Assembly (NCBI RefSeq): GCF_900094925.1
Contig: NZ_FMAY01000003.1
Span: 62,001-126,000, forward strand
DNA: 64,000 bases
DNA from: Kosakonia oryzendophytica
GTDB lineage: Bacteria; Pseudomonadota; Gammaproteobacteria; Enterobacterales; Enterobacteriaceae
Direction of reading: 5' to 3'
Shown: one piece after another, positions 16,752 to 24,837 of the stretch
Layout of the letters: every line of letters begins with the position of its first letter
Numbering within the stretch: the first letter of the stretch is position 1
Made by a program: the position numbers and the translations under genes
The notes under the pieces: generated by a model
Databases searched by the model: none
Told to the model about the DNA's origin: nothing
Seen by the model: the letters and a program-made list of their open reading frames with translations, nothing else

Positions 16752-17645
16752 ATGTACACCATTCGCGAAGGCTATGCCCCCTTCCGGGAATACCAGACCT
16801 GGTTTCGCATTTGCGGCGATCTGCACAACGGACAGACGCCGCTGGTTGTCGCCCACGGCGGACCGGGCTGCACCCACGATTACGTCGACGCCTTCAGAGA
16901 TATCGCCGAAACCGGGCGCGCAGTGATCCACTACGATCAGTTGGGTAATGGGCGCTCGACCCATCTGCCGCAGAAAAGCCCGGATTTCTGGCACCCTTCG
17001 CTGTTTCTCGACGAACTGAACAATTTACTGCACACGCTGGCAATTGCCGATGATTACGCGCTGCTCGGCCAGTCCTGGGGCGGCATGCTGGCGGCGGAGC
17101 ACGCGGTAAATCAACCGCAGGGCTTAAAAGCCGTGATCATTGCTGACTCCCCGGCTTCGATGGCGTTATGGCTGGAGGGCGCGGCAAAGCTGCGGGCAGA
17201 GCTACCGCCGGATGTACAGGCAACACTGCTGAAACATGAAGCGGCGGGCACGCTGGACAGCCCAGACTATAAAGCCGCAAGTCAGGTGTTTTATCAGCGC
17301 CACGTTTGTCGCCTCTCCCCCTGGCCTGACGAGGTAAAACGCACCTTCGCGGCGATGGATGCCGACCCCACGGTGTACCACGCAATGAATGGCCCGACGG
17401 AATTTCACGTCATCGGCAGTATGAAGAACTGGACAATTATCGACAGGCTGCACCGGGTTCGCGCGCCAACGCTGCTAATTTCCGGGCGCTACGATGAAGC
17501 CACACCGGAAGTCGTTCAACCGTTTATGGACAATATTACCGGGGCGCAATGGGTGATATTTGAATCCTCCAGCCATATGCCCCATGTCGAAGAGCGGCAG
17601 TTGTGCATGAAGACCGTCAGTGACTTTTTAGCGAAAACCTGTTGA
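16752..17645 (+). CDS. pip: Proline iminopeptidase (alpha/beta hydrolase)
   Basis: A 297-residue alpha/beta hydrolase. It has the oxyanion motif HGGPG at residues 35-39, the nucleophile elbow GQSWGG with Ser108, Asp248 in SGRYDEA and His275 in SSHMPHVEE. These fit peptidase family S33 proline iminopeptidases, which remove N-terminal proline from peptides; relatives act on amides. It has no signal peptide, so it is cytoplasmic and would act on substrate brought in by the ABC system. A lux-box-like site precedes it, so it is the likely main target of the adjacent LuxR solo. The symbol follows the convention for these loci. Confidence 0.88.
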   Translation: MYTIREGYAPFREYQTWFRICGDLHNGQTPLVVAHGGPGCTHDYVDAFRDIAETGRAVIHYDQLGNGRSTHLPQKSPDFWHPSLFLDELNNLLHTLAIADDYALLGQSWGGMLAAEHAVNQPQGLKAVIIADSPASMALWLEGAAKLRAELPPDVQATLLKHEAAGTLDSPDYKAASQVFYQRHVCRLSPWPDEVKRTFAAMDADPTVYHAMNGPTEFHVIGSMKNWTIIDRLHRVRAPTLLISGRYDEATPEVVQPFMDNITGAQWVIFESSSHMPHVEERQLCMKTVSDFLAKTC

Positions 17646-17684
17646 TGTACTTCGCAACACCGTGTTGATTGTGTTTGTTCTTTT

Positions 17685-18290
17685 TTAAGCGCCGCAAGGC
17701 GCTTTTTTTAACGCTTTTACGCCCGCAGCGCTATTAGCCGATGGCCGCTCTGCGCCACTGCGCATGGCGGCATACACCGAGCACAGCTCCTGCAGGCTAC
17801 GGGTGCCGGTGCGCTTCATCATGCCGTTACGCTGCACGCTAACGGTAGTCGGGCTCACGCCGCGAATGCGGGCGATATCATCTACTGAATGCCCACGCAG
17901 CAATAATCGCATGACCTGTTGTTCGGCACGGGTGAATTTGAAGGTGCGGTGGTGATAACCAGGATGTCGGTTTTGCTCCGACAGGAGTGTCATTACGTTT
18001 AGTGCCTGACGCAATTCTTCAGGGCGGATATTTTCCGCCAGGCACAATTTTACCAGTCCGGGGAAAAGCAGTGTGAGCGAATCAAAATGGCGTTCGGAAG
18101 AGATAAAAATGGCGTAATGACCGGGGGGATGAGAGAAAAACAACGCGTACATTTCCACAATATCCATACCCGTGGTCACGTATATTGCCGATTCGCTGTT
18201 GCGGGAATGGCGACGATTTTCCAGACGCAGTTCCCTGAGTATTTTTTCAATTCCATAAATGAAAAGGCGATCCTTCCCATAGATTGTCAT
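17685..18290 (-). CDS. LuxR-type HTH regulator
   Basis: A 201-residue protein. The N-terminal ~110 residues are unassigned but hold the pattern of response-regulator-like accessory proteins without phospho-acceptor motifs. The C-terminal HTH is FTRAEQQVMRLLLRGHSVDD followed by IARIRGVSPTTVSVQRNGMMKRTG. Its last codons run through the hairpin terminator of the iminopeptidase gene, so the tail ..KKAPCGA is encoded by the stem itself. Target unknown. It is not one of the autoinducer-binding class. Confidence 0.75.
   Translation of the reverse strand: MTIYGKDRLFIYGIEKILRELRLENRRHSRNSESAIYVTTGMDIVEMYALFFSHPPGHYAIFISSERHFDSLTLLFPGLVKLCLAENIRPEELRQALNVMTLLSEQNRHPGYHHRTFKFTRAEQQVMRLLLRGHSVDDIARIRGVSPTTVSVQRNGMMKRTGTRSLQELCSVYAAMRSGAERPSANSAAGVKALKKAPCGA
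17687..17709 (+). terminator. Bidirectional terminator after pip
   Basis: Stem AAGCGCC/GGCGCTT, loop GCAA, with T-runs on both sides. It serves the iminopeptidase gene and coincides with the 3' end of the opposing LuxR-type gene. Confidence 0.8.
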
Positions 18291-19130
18291 GTAGGTACTC
18301 CAGAGGTAATGTTTTTATTTTGGCTCTCCGAAGACGGAGGCATTTACTGTTTTTCCTGATTGTTCTTGATGTTGTCAGGCAGATCAACTCGCCAGAACTG
18401 GCTTGTTGAGGTTTTGTTTATGCGGCAAAGAGAACAACGCGGTGATGATGTCTCTTATGTCTCGCTTATCGATGTTCCCAGTGTATTGCATTTTTTGTCA
18501 AATGTTCGCTTTTTATTCCAGGAATAAATTTATCACGCCATTTATTCACCCCCCGAAATATCATTATAACGGCCGTATAAATCTCTGCACAAAAGACACA
18601 TAACAACTTGATTTCAAATCATTTATTTTCAATGAGATTATCTTTATAAACGTATTTTTACTATTTTTTATTCTCTCTTTAAAGTTCGATCTTAGTCTCA
18701 AAACATCATTTCAAATTGTGTAAAAGTCCATTCCAGTTAATTCATTGTTATCGATTAAAACAAAGAAACCTGTTACTGAGTAATGATTCAATGATCCTTA
18801 ACAACATATTCTGTGTGGTGAATCCCCCTAAGCGGTGGGGTCATGCTGATAGGAAATTAACCTCAATGAGGTCCCATTTTTATGGACGAATTGTGGAGAT
18901 CGGCCTGCAATTCACCGGGAGGCACCCGGCACCACACGCCACTTTAAATATGCAGTCTCGCCGCGGTTATCTTTAGCAATAACCGGTAACTATATTCGGC
19001 ATAATAATTAGACTTGCTAATTATATCACTTTGCAATGAGAGTGAATTACCCACTCCTCATTGAATTAAATCATCTGCAATTTTGCAGAGGACACCTTGT
19101 ACCTTTTGACTATAAATAATAGGGGTTTTT
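18291..19130. other. Long AT-rich intergenic region before the porin gene
   Basis: About 840 bp without a supported protein gene. It should contain the promoter of kdgM; I could not find a convincing KdgR or CRP site by eye. The main internal signal is the structured RNA candidate at 18817-18985. Short open frames here have poor composition and no ribosome sites. Confidence 0.5.
18817..18985 (+). ncRNA. Structured RNA candidate resembling phage C4-type antisense RNA
   Basis: GGTGAAT at 18817 can pair with ATTCACC ending at 18916, enclosing two small hairpins: a CCCC/GGGG stem near 18824-18840 and ACCTC/GAGGT near 18861-18872. Next to it is a compact CCGGG-AGGCA-CCCGG hairpin (18915-18929), then a 7-bp stem CGGTTAT/ATAACCG (18964-18985). 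From memory, this three-way layout and the GGGAGGCACCCGG word resemble the C4/IsrK RNA family of phages and prophages. That assignment needs a covariance search. There is no prophage gene nearby. Orientation is inferred from the hairpin order. Confidence 0.4.
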
Positions 19131-19832
19131 ATGTTACGCACGCTTTTATTCGTTACCGTACCTTTAATAAGCATTGCCGCCCATGCTGTGACATTTGATT
19201 ATCGTCATGAAATTAATGACAGCGGAGGAAATAACCACAAAGACCGTTTATTAATGTCACACCGTTTTGCCAATGGTTTTGGTTTGTCGCTGGAGGGCAA
19301 ATGGAAAGGTTCGCAGAATAAAGACAAGGCTTATCACGAAACGGTCAGCAACGGCACCGAAGTGGTTGCCAGCTATGTTTATAAAATCAACCCCACGTTT
19401 CAGATTGAGCCGGGGTTCTCACTGGATTCCAGTTCCAACTCTAACAATTACCGCCCGTATCTGCGCGGAAAAATGAACATCACCAGCGATGTCGGTGCCA
19501 CGTTGCGCTACCGCCCTTACTATAAGCGCAACTCCGGCAATATCGGCACCACAAAAGAGACCAGCGAAAACGGCTACAACCTGACTGCTGTCATCTCCTG
19601 GAAACTGTTTAATGATTACCAGCTCGACTACGAACTGGATTACAAACACGCCACTTCTGCGGGTGTCCTGATTGCCGACAACGAAAACTATGACTGGTCA
19701 CATGATTTTAAATTAACCTACAAGCTGGATAAAAACTGGTCGCCTTACGTTGCTGTAGGTAACGTGTCCGGCAGTAAATACACCGATGAACGTCAGACCC
19801 GTTATCGTGTAGGTGTGAAATATAACTTCTGA
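19131..19832 (+). CDS. kdgM: Oligogalacturonate-specific porin, KdgM family
   Basis: A 233-residue outer-membrane protein with signal peptide (MLRTLLFVTVPLISIAAHA). The mature protein starts VTFDYRHEINDSGGNNHKD and consists of alternating amphipathic strands ending in the outer-membrane motif RYRVGVKYNF. This is the size and pattern of the KdgM 12-stranded monomeric porins that admit oligogalacturonides. It is followed after an attenuator-like hairpin by a PL2 pectate lyase, which confirms the pectin context. Confidence 0.88.
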   Translation: MLRTLLFVTVPLISIAAHAVTFDYRHEINDSGGNNHKDRLLMSHRFANGFGLSLEGKWKGSQNKDKAYHETVSNGTEVVASYVYKINPTFQIEPGFSLDSSSNSNNYRPYLRGKMNITSDVGATLRYRPYYKRNSGNIGTTKETSENGYNLTAVISWKLFNDYQLDYELDYKHATSAGVLIADNENYDWSHDFKLTYKLDKNWSPYVAVGNVSGSKYTDERQTRYRVGVKYNF

Positions 19833-19861
19833 TGTGAGGGGCAGGTTGTCCAAATGATTCA

Positions 19862-19886
19862 GGGATTTCGGTGGAAATCCCTTTTT
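19862..19886 (+). terminator. Hairpin between kdgM and the pectate lyase gene
   Basis: Stem GGGATTTC/GAAATCCC with loop GGTG, then five T residues, located 16 bp before the next ATG. It can act as a partial terminator that sets the porin-to-lyase ratio, or it may block the lyase ribosome site. Confidence 0.6.
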
Positions 19887-19901
19887 AGGATGAGATGAAA
19901 A

Positions 19902-21611
19902 ATGAAACGTTCAACACTGGCGCTCACAATGAGTCTGGTAAGCCTCTTCTCTTATCACGCCGCGGCACAGGAGAGCGCACGACTGAGCAGCGTAAAAACC
20001 TTTGCCGATACGGTTATTGATAAAGCTGGCGATAAACAGCACCCTGGCGTACCGTTGCTGGCAAATGGCGTGGATCCGCGCACCGGCAAGCAGATGGTGT
20101 GGATCTTCCCCGACGGGAGAACCGCCGTGCTGTCAAACTTTTCGGCGCAGCAGAACCTGATGCGCGTCCTGGTGGGGCTGAGTAATTTGACCGGCGATCC
20201 GACCTACAAGCAACTCGCCGAAAACAACGTGCGCTACTATTTCCAACACTATCAGGATAAGAGCGGCTTGCTGCTCTGGGGCGGGCACCGCTTTATTGAT
20301 CTAAAGACGCTGCAACCGGAAGGGCCCAGCGAAAAAGAGAAAGTGCATGAGCTGAAAAATGCCTACCCGTACTACGAGTTGATGTTTGCCGTTGATAAAC
20401 CCGCCACCGCACGTTTTATCCGCGCGTTTTGGAATGCGCATGTTTATGACTGGAAAATACTTGAAACCAGTCGTCATGGCGAATACGGCAAAGCAATGGG
20501 CAAGCTGTGGGCCAGCGATTTTGAACAACAGCCACCGTTCTTCGCCACCAAAGGGCTGAGTTTCCTGAATGCCGGGAACGACCTGATCTATTCCGCTTCC
20601 CTGCTCTGGCAATACGATCATGAACAAGGTGCCTTGACCTGGGCGAAGCGACTGGCGCAACAGTACGTGCTACCCCGCGATAAAAAGACCGGACTGGGCG
20701 TTTATCAGTTCACCCAGGCGCTGAAACGCGCTGAAACCACCGACGACACGGATACCCACTCGAAATATGGCGATCGCGCACAGCGTCAGTTTGGCCCGGA
20801 ATTCGGCCCGGACGCGCTGGAAGGCAATATGATGCTGAAAGGCCGCACCAGCACCCTCTATTCGGAAAATGCATTAATGCAGTTGGCGCTGGCAAAATCG
20901 CTGGGACGCGACGGCGAGGATATTAAAAAATGGACGCTGGATGGCCTGAAAGCCTTCGCCCACTATGCCTATGATGCGCAGACCAACAGCTTCCGCCCGA
21001 TGCTGGCTAACGGCACCGATCTTTCGGGCTTCGTGCTCAAACGCGATGGCTACTACGGTAAAAAAGGAACGGTGCTTAAACCCTATCCGGCAGGCAACGA
21101 GTTTCTGCTCTCTTACGCCCGCGCCTGGACGCTGGAGCAGGATGCGGAAATATGGAAAGTGGCGCGCGGCATTGCGCGGGGCCAGGGGCTGGGAGACATT
21201 GGCGAACCAGGCGGTAAAAACAGCAAGCTGGATCTGAATACCCAAAACAGCGAACCGTACGCCATTTTCGCACTGATCGACCTGTCGCAATCCACCGGCA
21301 ATAAAAGCTACCTTGAACTGGCGGATAAAGTGGCGAATAACATCCTCGCCAGCAAACGTCTGAACGGTTTCTTTGTTGACGATCCTGGCTATGTCTACGC
21401 CAACATCGATAACATCGCGCCCTACGCCCTGCTGGCGCTGGAAGCCGCGTTTCGTGGGAAACCGGATGCTGTCGCCCCGTTCCTGAATGGCGCGGGTTTC
21501 ACCGAAGGGGCTTATCGCCTCGACGATGGCAGTGTACGTTACTCAACGCGTGATGATGAACTGTTCAGCCTGAAACCCGGCGAGCAGCTAAAACCGAACG
21601 GGAAAAAATAA
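19902..21611 (+). CDS. Periplasmic pectate lyase, polysaccharide lyase family 2
   Basis: A 569-residue protein with a signal peptide (MKRSTLALTMSLVSLFSYHAAA). The length and motifs ADTVIDKAGDKQHPGVPLLA, ENVRYYFQHY-like helices, HRFIDLKTLQPEGPSEKEKV and a C-terminal YVYANIDNIAPYALLALEA fit PL2 enzymes. These are (alpha/alpha)7-barrel lyases that cut oligogalacturonides by beta-elimination with a metal ion. Family members with a signal peptide are periplasmic (Yersinia PL2A-like), and those without are cytoplasmic exolyases. It works on oligomers delivered by the KdgM porin encoded upstream. Confidence 0.88.
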   Translation: MKRSTLALTMSLVSLFSYHAAAQESARLSSVKTFADTVIDKAGDKQHPGVPLLANGVDPRTGKQMVWIFPDGRTAVLSNFSAQQNLMRVLVGLSNLTGDPTYKQLAENNVRYYFQHYQDKSGLLLWGGHRFIDLKTLQPEGPSEKEKVHELKNAYPYYELMFAVDKPATARFIRAFWNAHVYDWKILETSRHGEYGKAMGKLWASDFEQQPPFFATKGLSFLNAGNDLIYSASLLWQYDHEQGALTWAKRLAQQYVLPRDKKTGLGVYQFTQALKRAETTDDTDTHSKYGDRAQRQFGPEFGPDALEGNMMLKGRTSTLYSENALMQLALAKSLGRDGEDIKKWTLDGLKAFAHYAYDAQTNSFRPMLANGTDLSGFVLKRDGYYGKKGTVLKPYPAGNEFLLSYARAWTLEQDAEIWKVARGIARGQGLGDIGEPGGKNSKLDLNTQNSEPYAIFALIDLSQSTGNKSYLELADKVANNILASKRLNGFFVDDPGYVYANIDNIAPYALLALEAAFRGKPDAVAPFLNGAGFTEGAYRLDDGSVRYSTRDDELFSLKPGEQLKPNGKK

Positions 21612-21620
21612 CCCATTTCA

Positions 21621-21647
21621 CCCTCTCACGGCGTCGCCGTGGGAGGG
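21621..21647 (+). terminator. Strong hairpin after the pectate lyase gene
   Basis: CCCTCTCACGGCG pairs with CGCCGTGGGAGGG across a one-base loop region, 10 bp past the stop. There is no T-run, so it may also act by protecting the 3' end. Confidence 0.55.
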
Positions 21648-21985
21648 ATTACTGCCTTACCGTCCGGTGCTATCACCGCACCCAAAATAATAAAAAGACT
21701 GTCACATTCCGGTTTGCGTTTTTTCTTAAAAGAAATAAAAACCAGAAAATTCAAAACAATAAAAAAAACGCATCCATTATGGTTGTTACTCAATTAACTC
21801 TAACTATTTTGACTTAATCTAAATTAATGTTAACGAGAGTATCTCCCGTGCCCAAAAATAAAAAACAGCCGCATCATAAAAACAGGCTCATACTCAATTA
21901 ACAGGCATAATGTATTAAATAAATGCATCAATCTGCCGTTAATGATGATAAGAACCAGAACGATCTCAGTTTTACAGGGTATTGT

Positions 21986-24580
21986 ATGAGTATAGCTGAT
22001 GGCAAAACGCCCTATCCTCAGACCGGCAACACACATAGCATCATGAAACAAACCATCATTTTGATGGTTTCATTGATGAGTTTTATTTTTCTGACCATCT
22101 TGTTTGCACTGATTCAAACAGAAAATGACTTAATTCAGACGACCTATAAGCGTGACACCCATTTATTAGTCAAAGCGCTTGAAAATACGCAGGAAAACAT
22201 CCGGTTGCATCTCGCCGATAACGCAGACTGGGACGAAGCGTATGATAATTTGCATCGCCAGATAAACACGCAGTGGGCGTGGGATGAGAAAAATCTGGGG
22301 GCATCGCTATACACCAAATTTGGTTATGACGGCGTATTTGTTATCTCACCGACAGGCACCACACCTTACAGCGTTGTTGACGGGCAGTTGCAGACCATTT
22401 CGCTTGAGCAAGCTCTCGGCTTTAACCCCATTAATGCGTTAAAAAAAGAGCTGCTGGCCAACAACGGTCAGGCGATTTCGCATCTGGTTACGCGCAACGG
22501 AATGCCAGCAATCCTTTCTGCGGCCTGGATCATCTCTGACGATACTGATGACGTTATCAGACCGACTGATCGTTCGCTCATGGTGTTTATGGATACATTA
22601 ACGCCCGCGAAACTGCAGCGGCTGGGGGAAGAGTACGGCATTAATCAGCTTACGCTCGCCACACCGGGTGCCAAAGGCAAAAATAAAGCCACGATTAACG
22701 TTGGCGACACATCACTTGACCTGCAATGGAACAATAAAAACCCGGCGGATACGCTGTTAACCTGGGTGCTTCCCCTGCTGGTCCTGCTGATGACAACCTC
22801 CGTGCTTTTCGCCTGGAGTCTGGCGCGTAAAGCATTAGTCAGGGCGCGAATGAACGACGAAAAAACCTTCCTGCTGGAGCAGAGTCGTCAGGCGCTATCC
22901 ACCAGCGAACGCCGTTTTCGCGATGTGGTGGAAACCACGACCGACTGGATCTGGGAAGCGGATGAACAATTGCGACTTACCTGGATTTCCACCCGTTTTC
23001 CGGTGGTCACCGGCAATCATATCGAAGAGTGGCTGGGGCGCAGTTTTCTCGACTTTCTGGACGGAGAAAACAGTACTCTCGCCGCCTGGCTTGAGTTACC
23101 ACATCCTGGTCACTGCCTTACCCTCTCGCAATGTGGTTATGTCTCTGCGCTGGGTAACCCGCGCTTTTGTAACTTAACGCTCAAGCGTGTATTGCTGGCG
23201 GATGGTAGCCTTGGCTTTCGCGGCACCGCCACCGATGTCACACTGGAAGTGGAAACCAATGCGCGGATTCAATATTTGTCGCATCACGACGAAATAACCG
23301 GGCTCCCGAACCGCTTAATGATGAAAGAGTTTCTGGATGGTAAGCTGCTATCGAGCAATGCCCAGGCCGGAACGCTGGTCATGATGAGTATTGATATTAA
23401 TGATTTTAAAGCCATTAATGACATGTACGGTCATGCGGCGGGAGATAAAGTACTGAGCGAAGTCTCAGAAAGATTACGTAAGTGTGTACGCAGCACCGAC
23501 CTGGTTGCCCGCCAGGGTGGTGATGAATTTATTGTTATCTTACCGGATGTTGAAAACGAACAAGATATTCAGATGTTCTGTCAGCGGATCATTGCGGAAA
23601 TTAACCAGCCGCTATTTATTCACGGCAATGACATTCATCTTGGCGTCAGCATTGGTATTGCACAATTACCAAAAGATGCACTGACCGCAAAAGATTTACT
23701 ACGCTACTCCGACATTGCGCTTTATAAAGCTAAAAACGCCGGCAAAAATAATTATGTCTTTTATCAGCCTGACATGGCGAGACAAATCGTACAACGCCGT
23801 GAACTTGAAAGAGAATTACGCGTTGCTATTAATGAGGGGCAACTGTTTTTGTTATACCAGCCGCGCTACGATCTTCGGAGCTCACGCATTACCTCTGTCG
23901 AAGCCCTGGTCCGCTGGCAACATCCGGGTTACGGCTTATTAATGCCGGATCTGTTTATACCGCTGGCGGAGGAGACCGGTATTATTGTGGATCTTACCGA
24001 TTGGGTATTGCGCAAGGCGTGCGAAGAAGTGGGGCAACACTTTGAAAACATGTCTGTTTCCGTTAATATCTCTCCTGTTGAGTGCCGGGATCCATCGATG
24101 GTCTCACGGGTTAAAAATGCGTTGCAGAAAGCGGCATTCCCGGCATCAAGGCTGGAGTTAGAATTGACGGAGAATATTACGCTCAATGGGCCGGATACCA
24201 CAAAATCAGTGATGCATGAGTTAAAATCATTAGGCGTCAAATTACTTATTGACGACTTCGGTACCGGTTATGCCTCACTGCATTATTTGAACTGTTTCCC
24301 CTTTGACGGCATCAAAATTGATAAGTCATTTGTCTTTGGGATGAACGATTCTGAAACCGCACACAAAATAGTGGAAAAAATCATTGGCCTCGGAAAAGAT
24401 TATAATCTGGAGGTCACCGCTGAAGGTGTGGAAACACTGGAACAACTGGAACAGCTTAAATCTTACCAATGTGACATTGTTCAGGGCTATTTTATTAGCC
24501 GCCCCACAACCCTGGAAAAAATTAAACTTAACGCAAATTTTAGCGTTGAAAATAATTTATTAGCAACAGAAAAACGCTGA
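21986..24580 (+). CDS. CHASE4-PAS-GGDEF-EAL c-di-GMP enzyme
   Basis: 864 residues from the ATG at 21986, which follows CAGGG. An upstream ATG at 21923 has no ribosome site. There is a transmembrane helix near residues 20-42, a periplasmic CHASE4-like sensor with DNADWDEAYD, and a second helix near 250. A PAS domain follows (RRFRDVVETTTDWIWEAD), then GGDEF with the intact RQGGDEF site, then EAL with intact EALVRW and DDFGTGY motifs. Both cyclase and phosphodiesterase sites look complete, so activity may switch with the signal. It sits between pectin genes and a chemoreceptor, but in its own transcription unit. Confidence 0.88.
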   Translation: MSIADGKTPYPQTGNTHSIMKQTIILMVSLMSFIFLTILFALIQTENDLIQTTYKRDTHLLVKALENTQENIRLHLADNADWDEAYDNLHRQINTQWAWDEKNLGASLYTKFGYDGVFVISPTGTTPYSVVDGQLQTISLEQALGFNPINALKKELLANNGQAISHLVTRNGMPAILSAAWIISDDTDDVIRPTDRSLMVFMDTLTPAKLQRLGEEYGINQLTLATPGAKGKNKATINVGDTSLDLQWNNKNPADTLLTWVLPLLVLLMTTSVLFAWSLARKALVRARMNDEKTFLLEQSRQALSTSERRFRDVVETTTDWIWEADEQLRLTWISTRFPVVTGNHIEEWLGRSFLDFLDGENSTLAAWLELPHPGHCLTLSQCGYVSALGNPRFCNLTLKRVLLADGSLGFRGTATDVTLEVETNARIQYLSHHDEITGLPNRLMMKEFLDGKLLSSNAQAGTLVMMSIDINDFKAINDMYGHAAGDKVLSEVSERLRKCVRSTDLVARQGGDEFIVILPDVENEQDIQMFCQRIIAEINQPLFIHGNDIHLGVSIGIAQLPKDALTAKDLLRYSDIALYKAKNAGKNNYVFYQPDMARQIVQRRELERELRVAINEGQLFLLYQPRYDLRSSRITSVEALVRWQHPGYGLLMPDLFIPLAEETGIIVDLTDWVLRKACEEVGQHFENMSVSVNISPVECRDPSMVSRVKNALQKAAFPASRLELELTENITLNGPDTTKSVMHELKSLGVKLLIDDFGTGYASLHYLNCFPFDGIKIDKSFVFGMNDSETAHKIVEKIIGLGKDYNLEVTAEGVETLEQLEQLKSYQCDIVQGYFISRPTTLEKIKLNANFSVENNLLATEKR

Positions 24581-24739
24581 GTCTGCTAATTATCAATCCA
24601 CTCACTACAAATATAATTTTTTTCTGTGACGAAACTACTGGAAAATTACCATTTCTTATGTTCTATTATCCGTAAATTGATTTAAATCAATTTCTATAGC
24701 ATAAAACGCTTTTTCAAAAAAACAAAAGACCGTTTTATA

Positions 24740-24828
24740 AACGCCTGAGGCGTTCTGGTCACGATAACCAGGAGGGTAAAATAGCCGGACTGCAGGGCAA
24801 ACCAACCTGAAGGGTAATATCTATTACC
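24740..24828 (+). promoter_or_regulatory. Hairpin-rich 5' leader of the chemoreceptor gene
   Basis: Three perfect hairpins lie in tandem in the 100 bases before the start codon: AACGCC-TGA-GGCGTT (24740-24754), CTGGT-CACGATA-ACCAG (24755-24771) and GGTAATA-TC-TATTACC (24813-24828). The last ends 9 bases before the ATG and can hide the G-rich ribosome site. This could be a regulatory leader. It contains GGGCAAACC as in c-di-GMP-I riboswitches but lacks the rest of that consensus. Confidence 0.4.
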
Positions 24829-24837
24829 GGGGGAAAC

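Noticed and set aside
18403-18603. 66-codon open frame in the intergenic region
   Set aside because: No ribosome site, AT-driven composition and no domain pattern.
18600-19130. KdgR or CRP operator upstream of kdgM
   Set aside because: Several GAAA/TTTC and TGTGA-like words occur, but none has the right spacing and symmetry.
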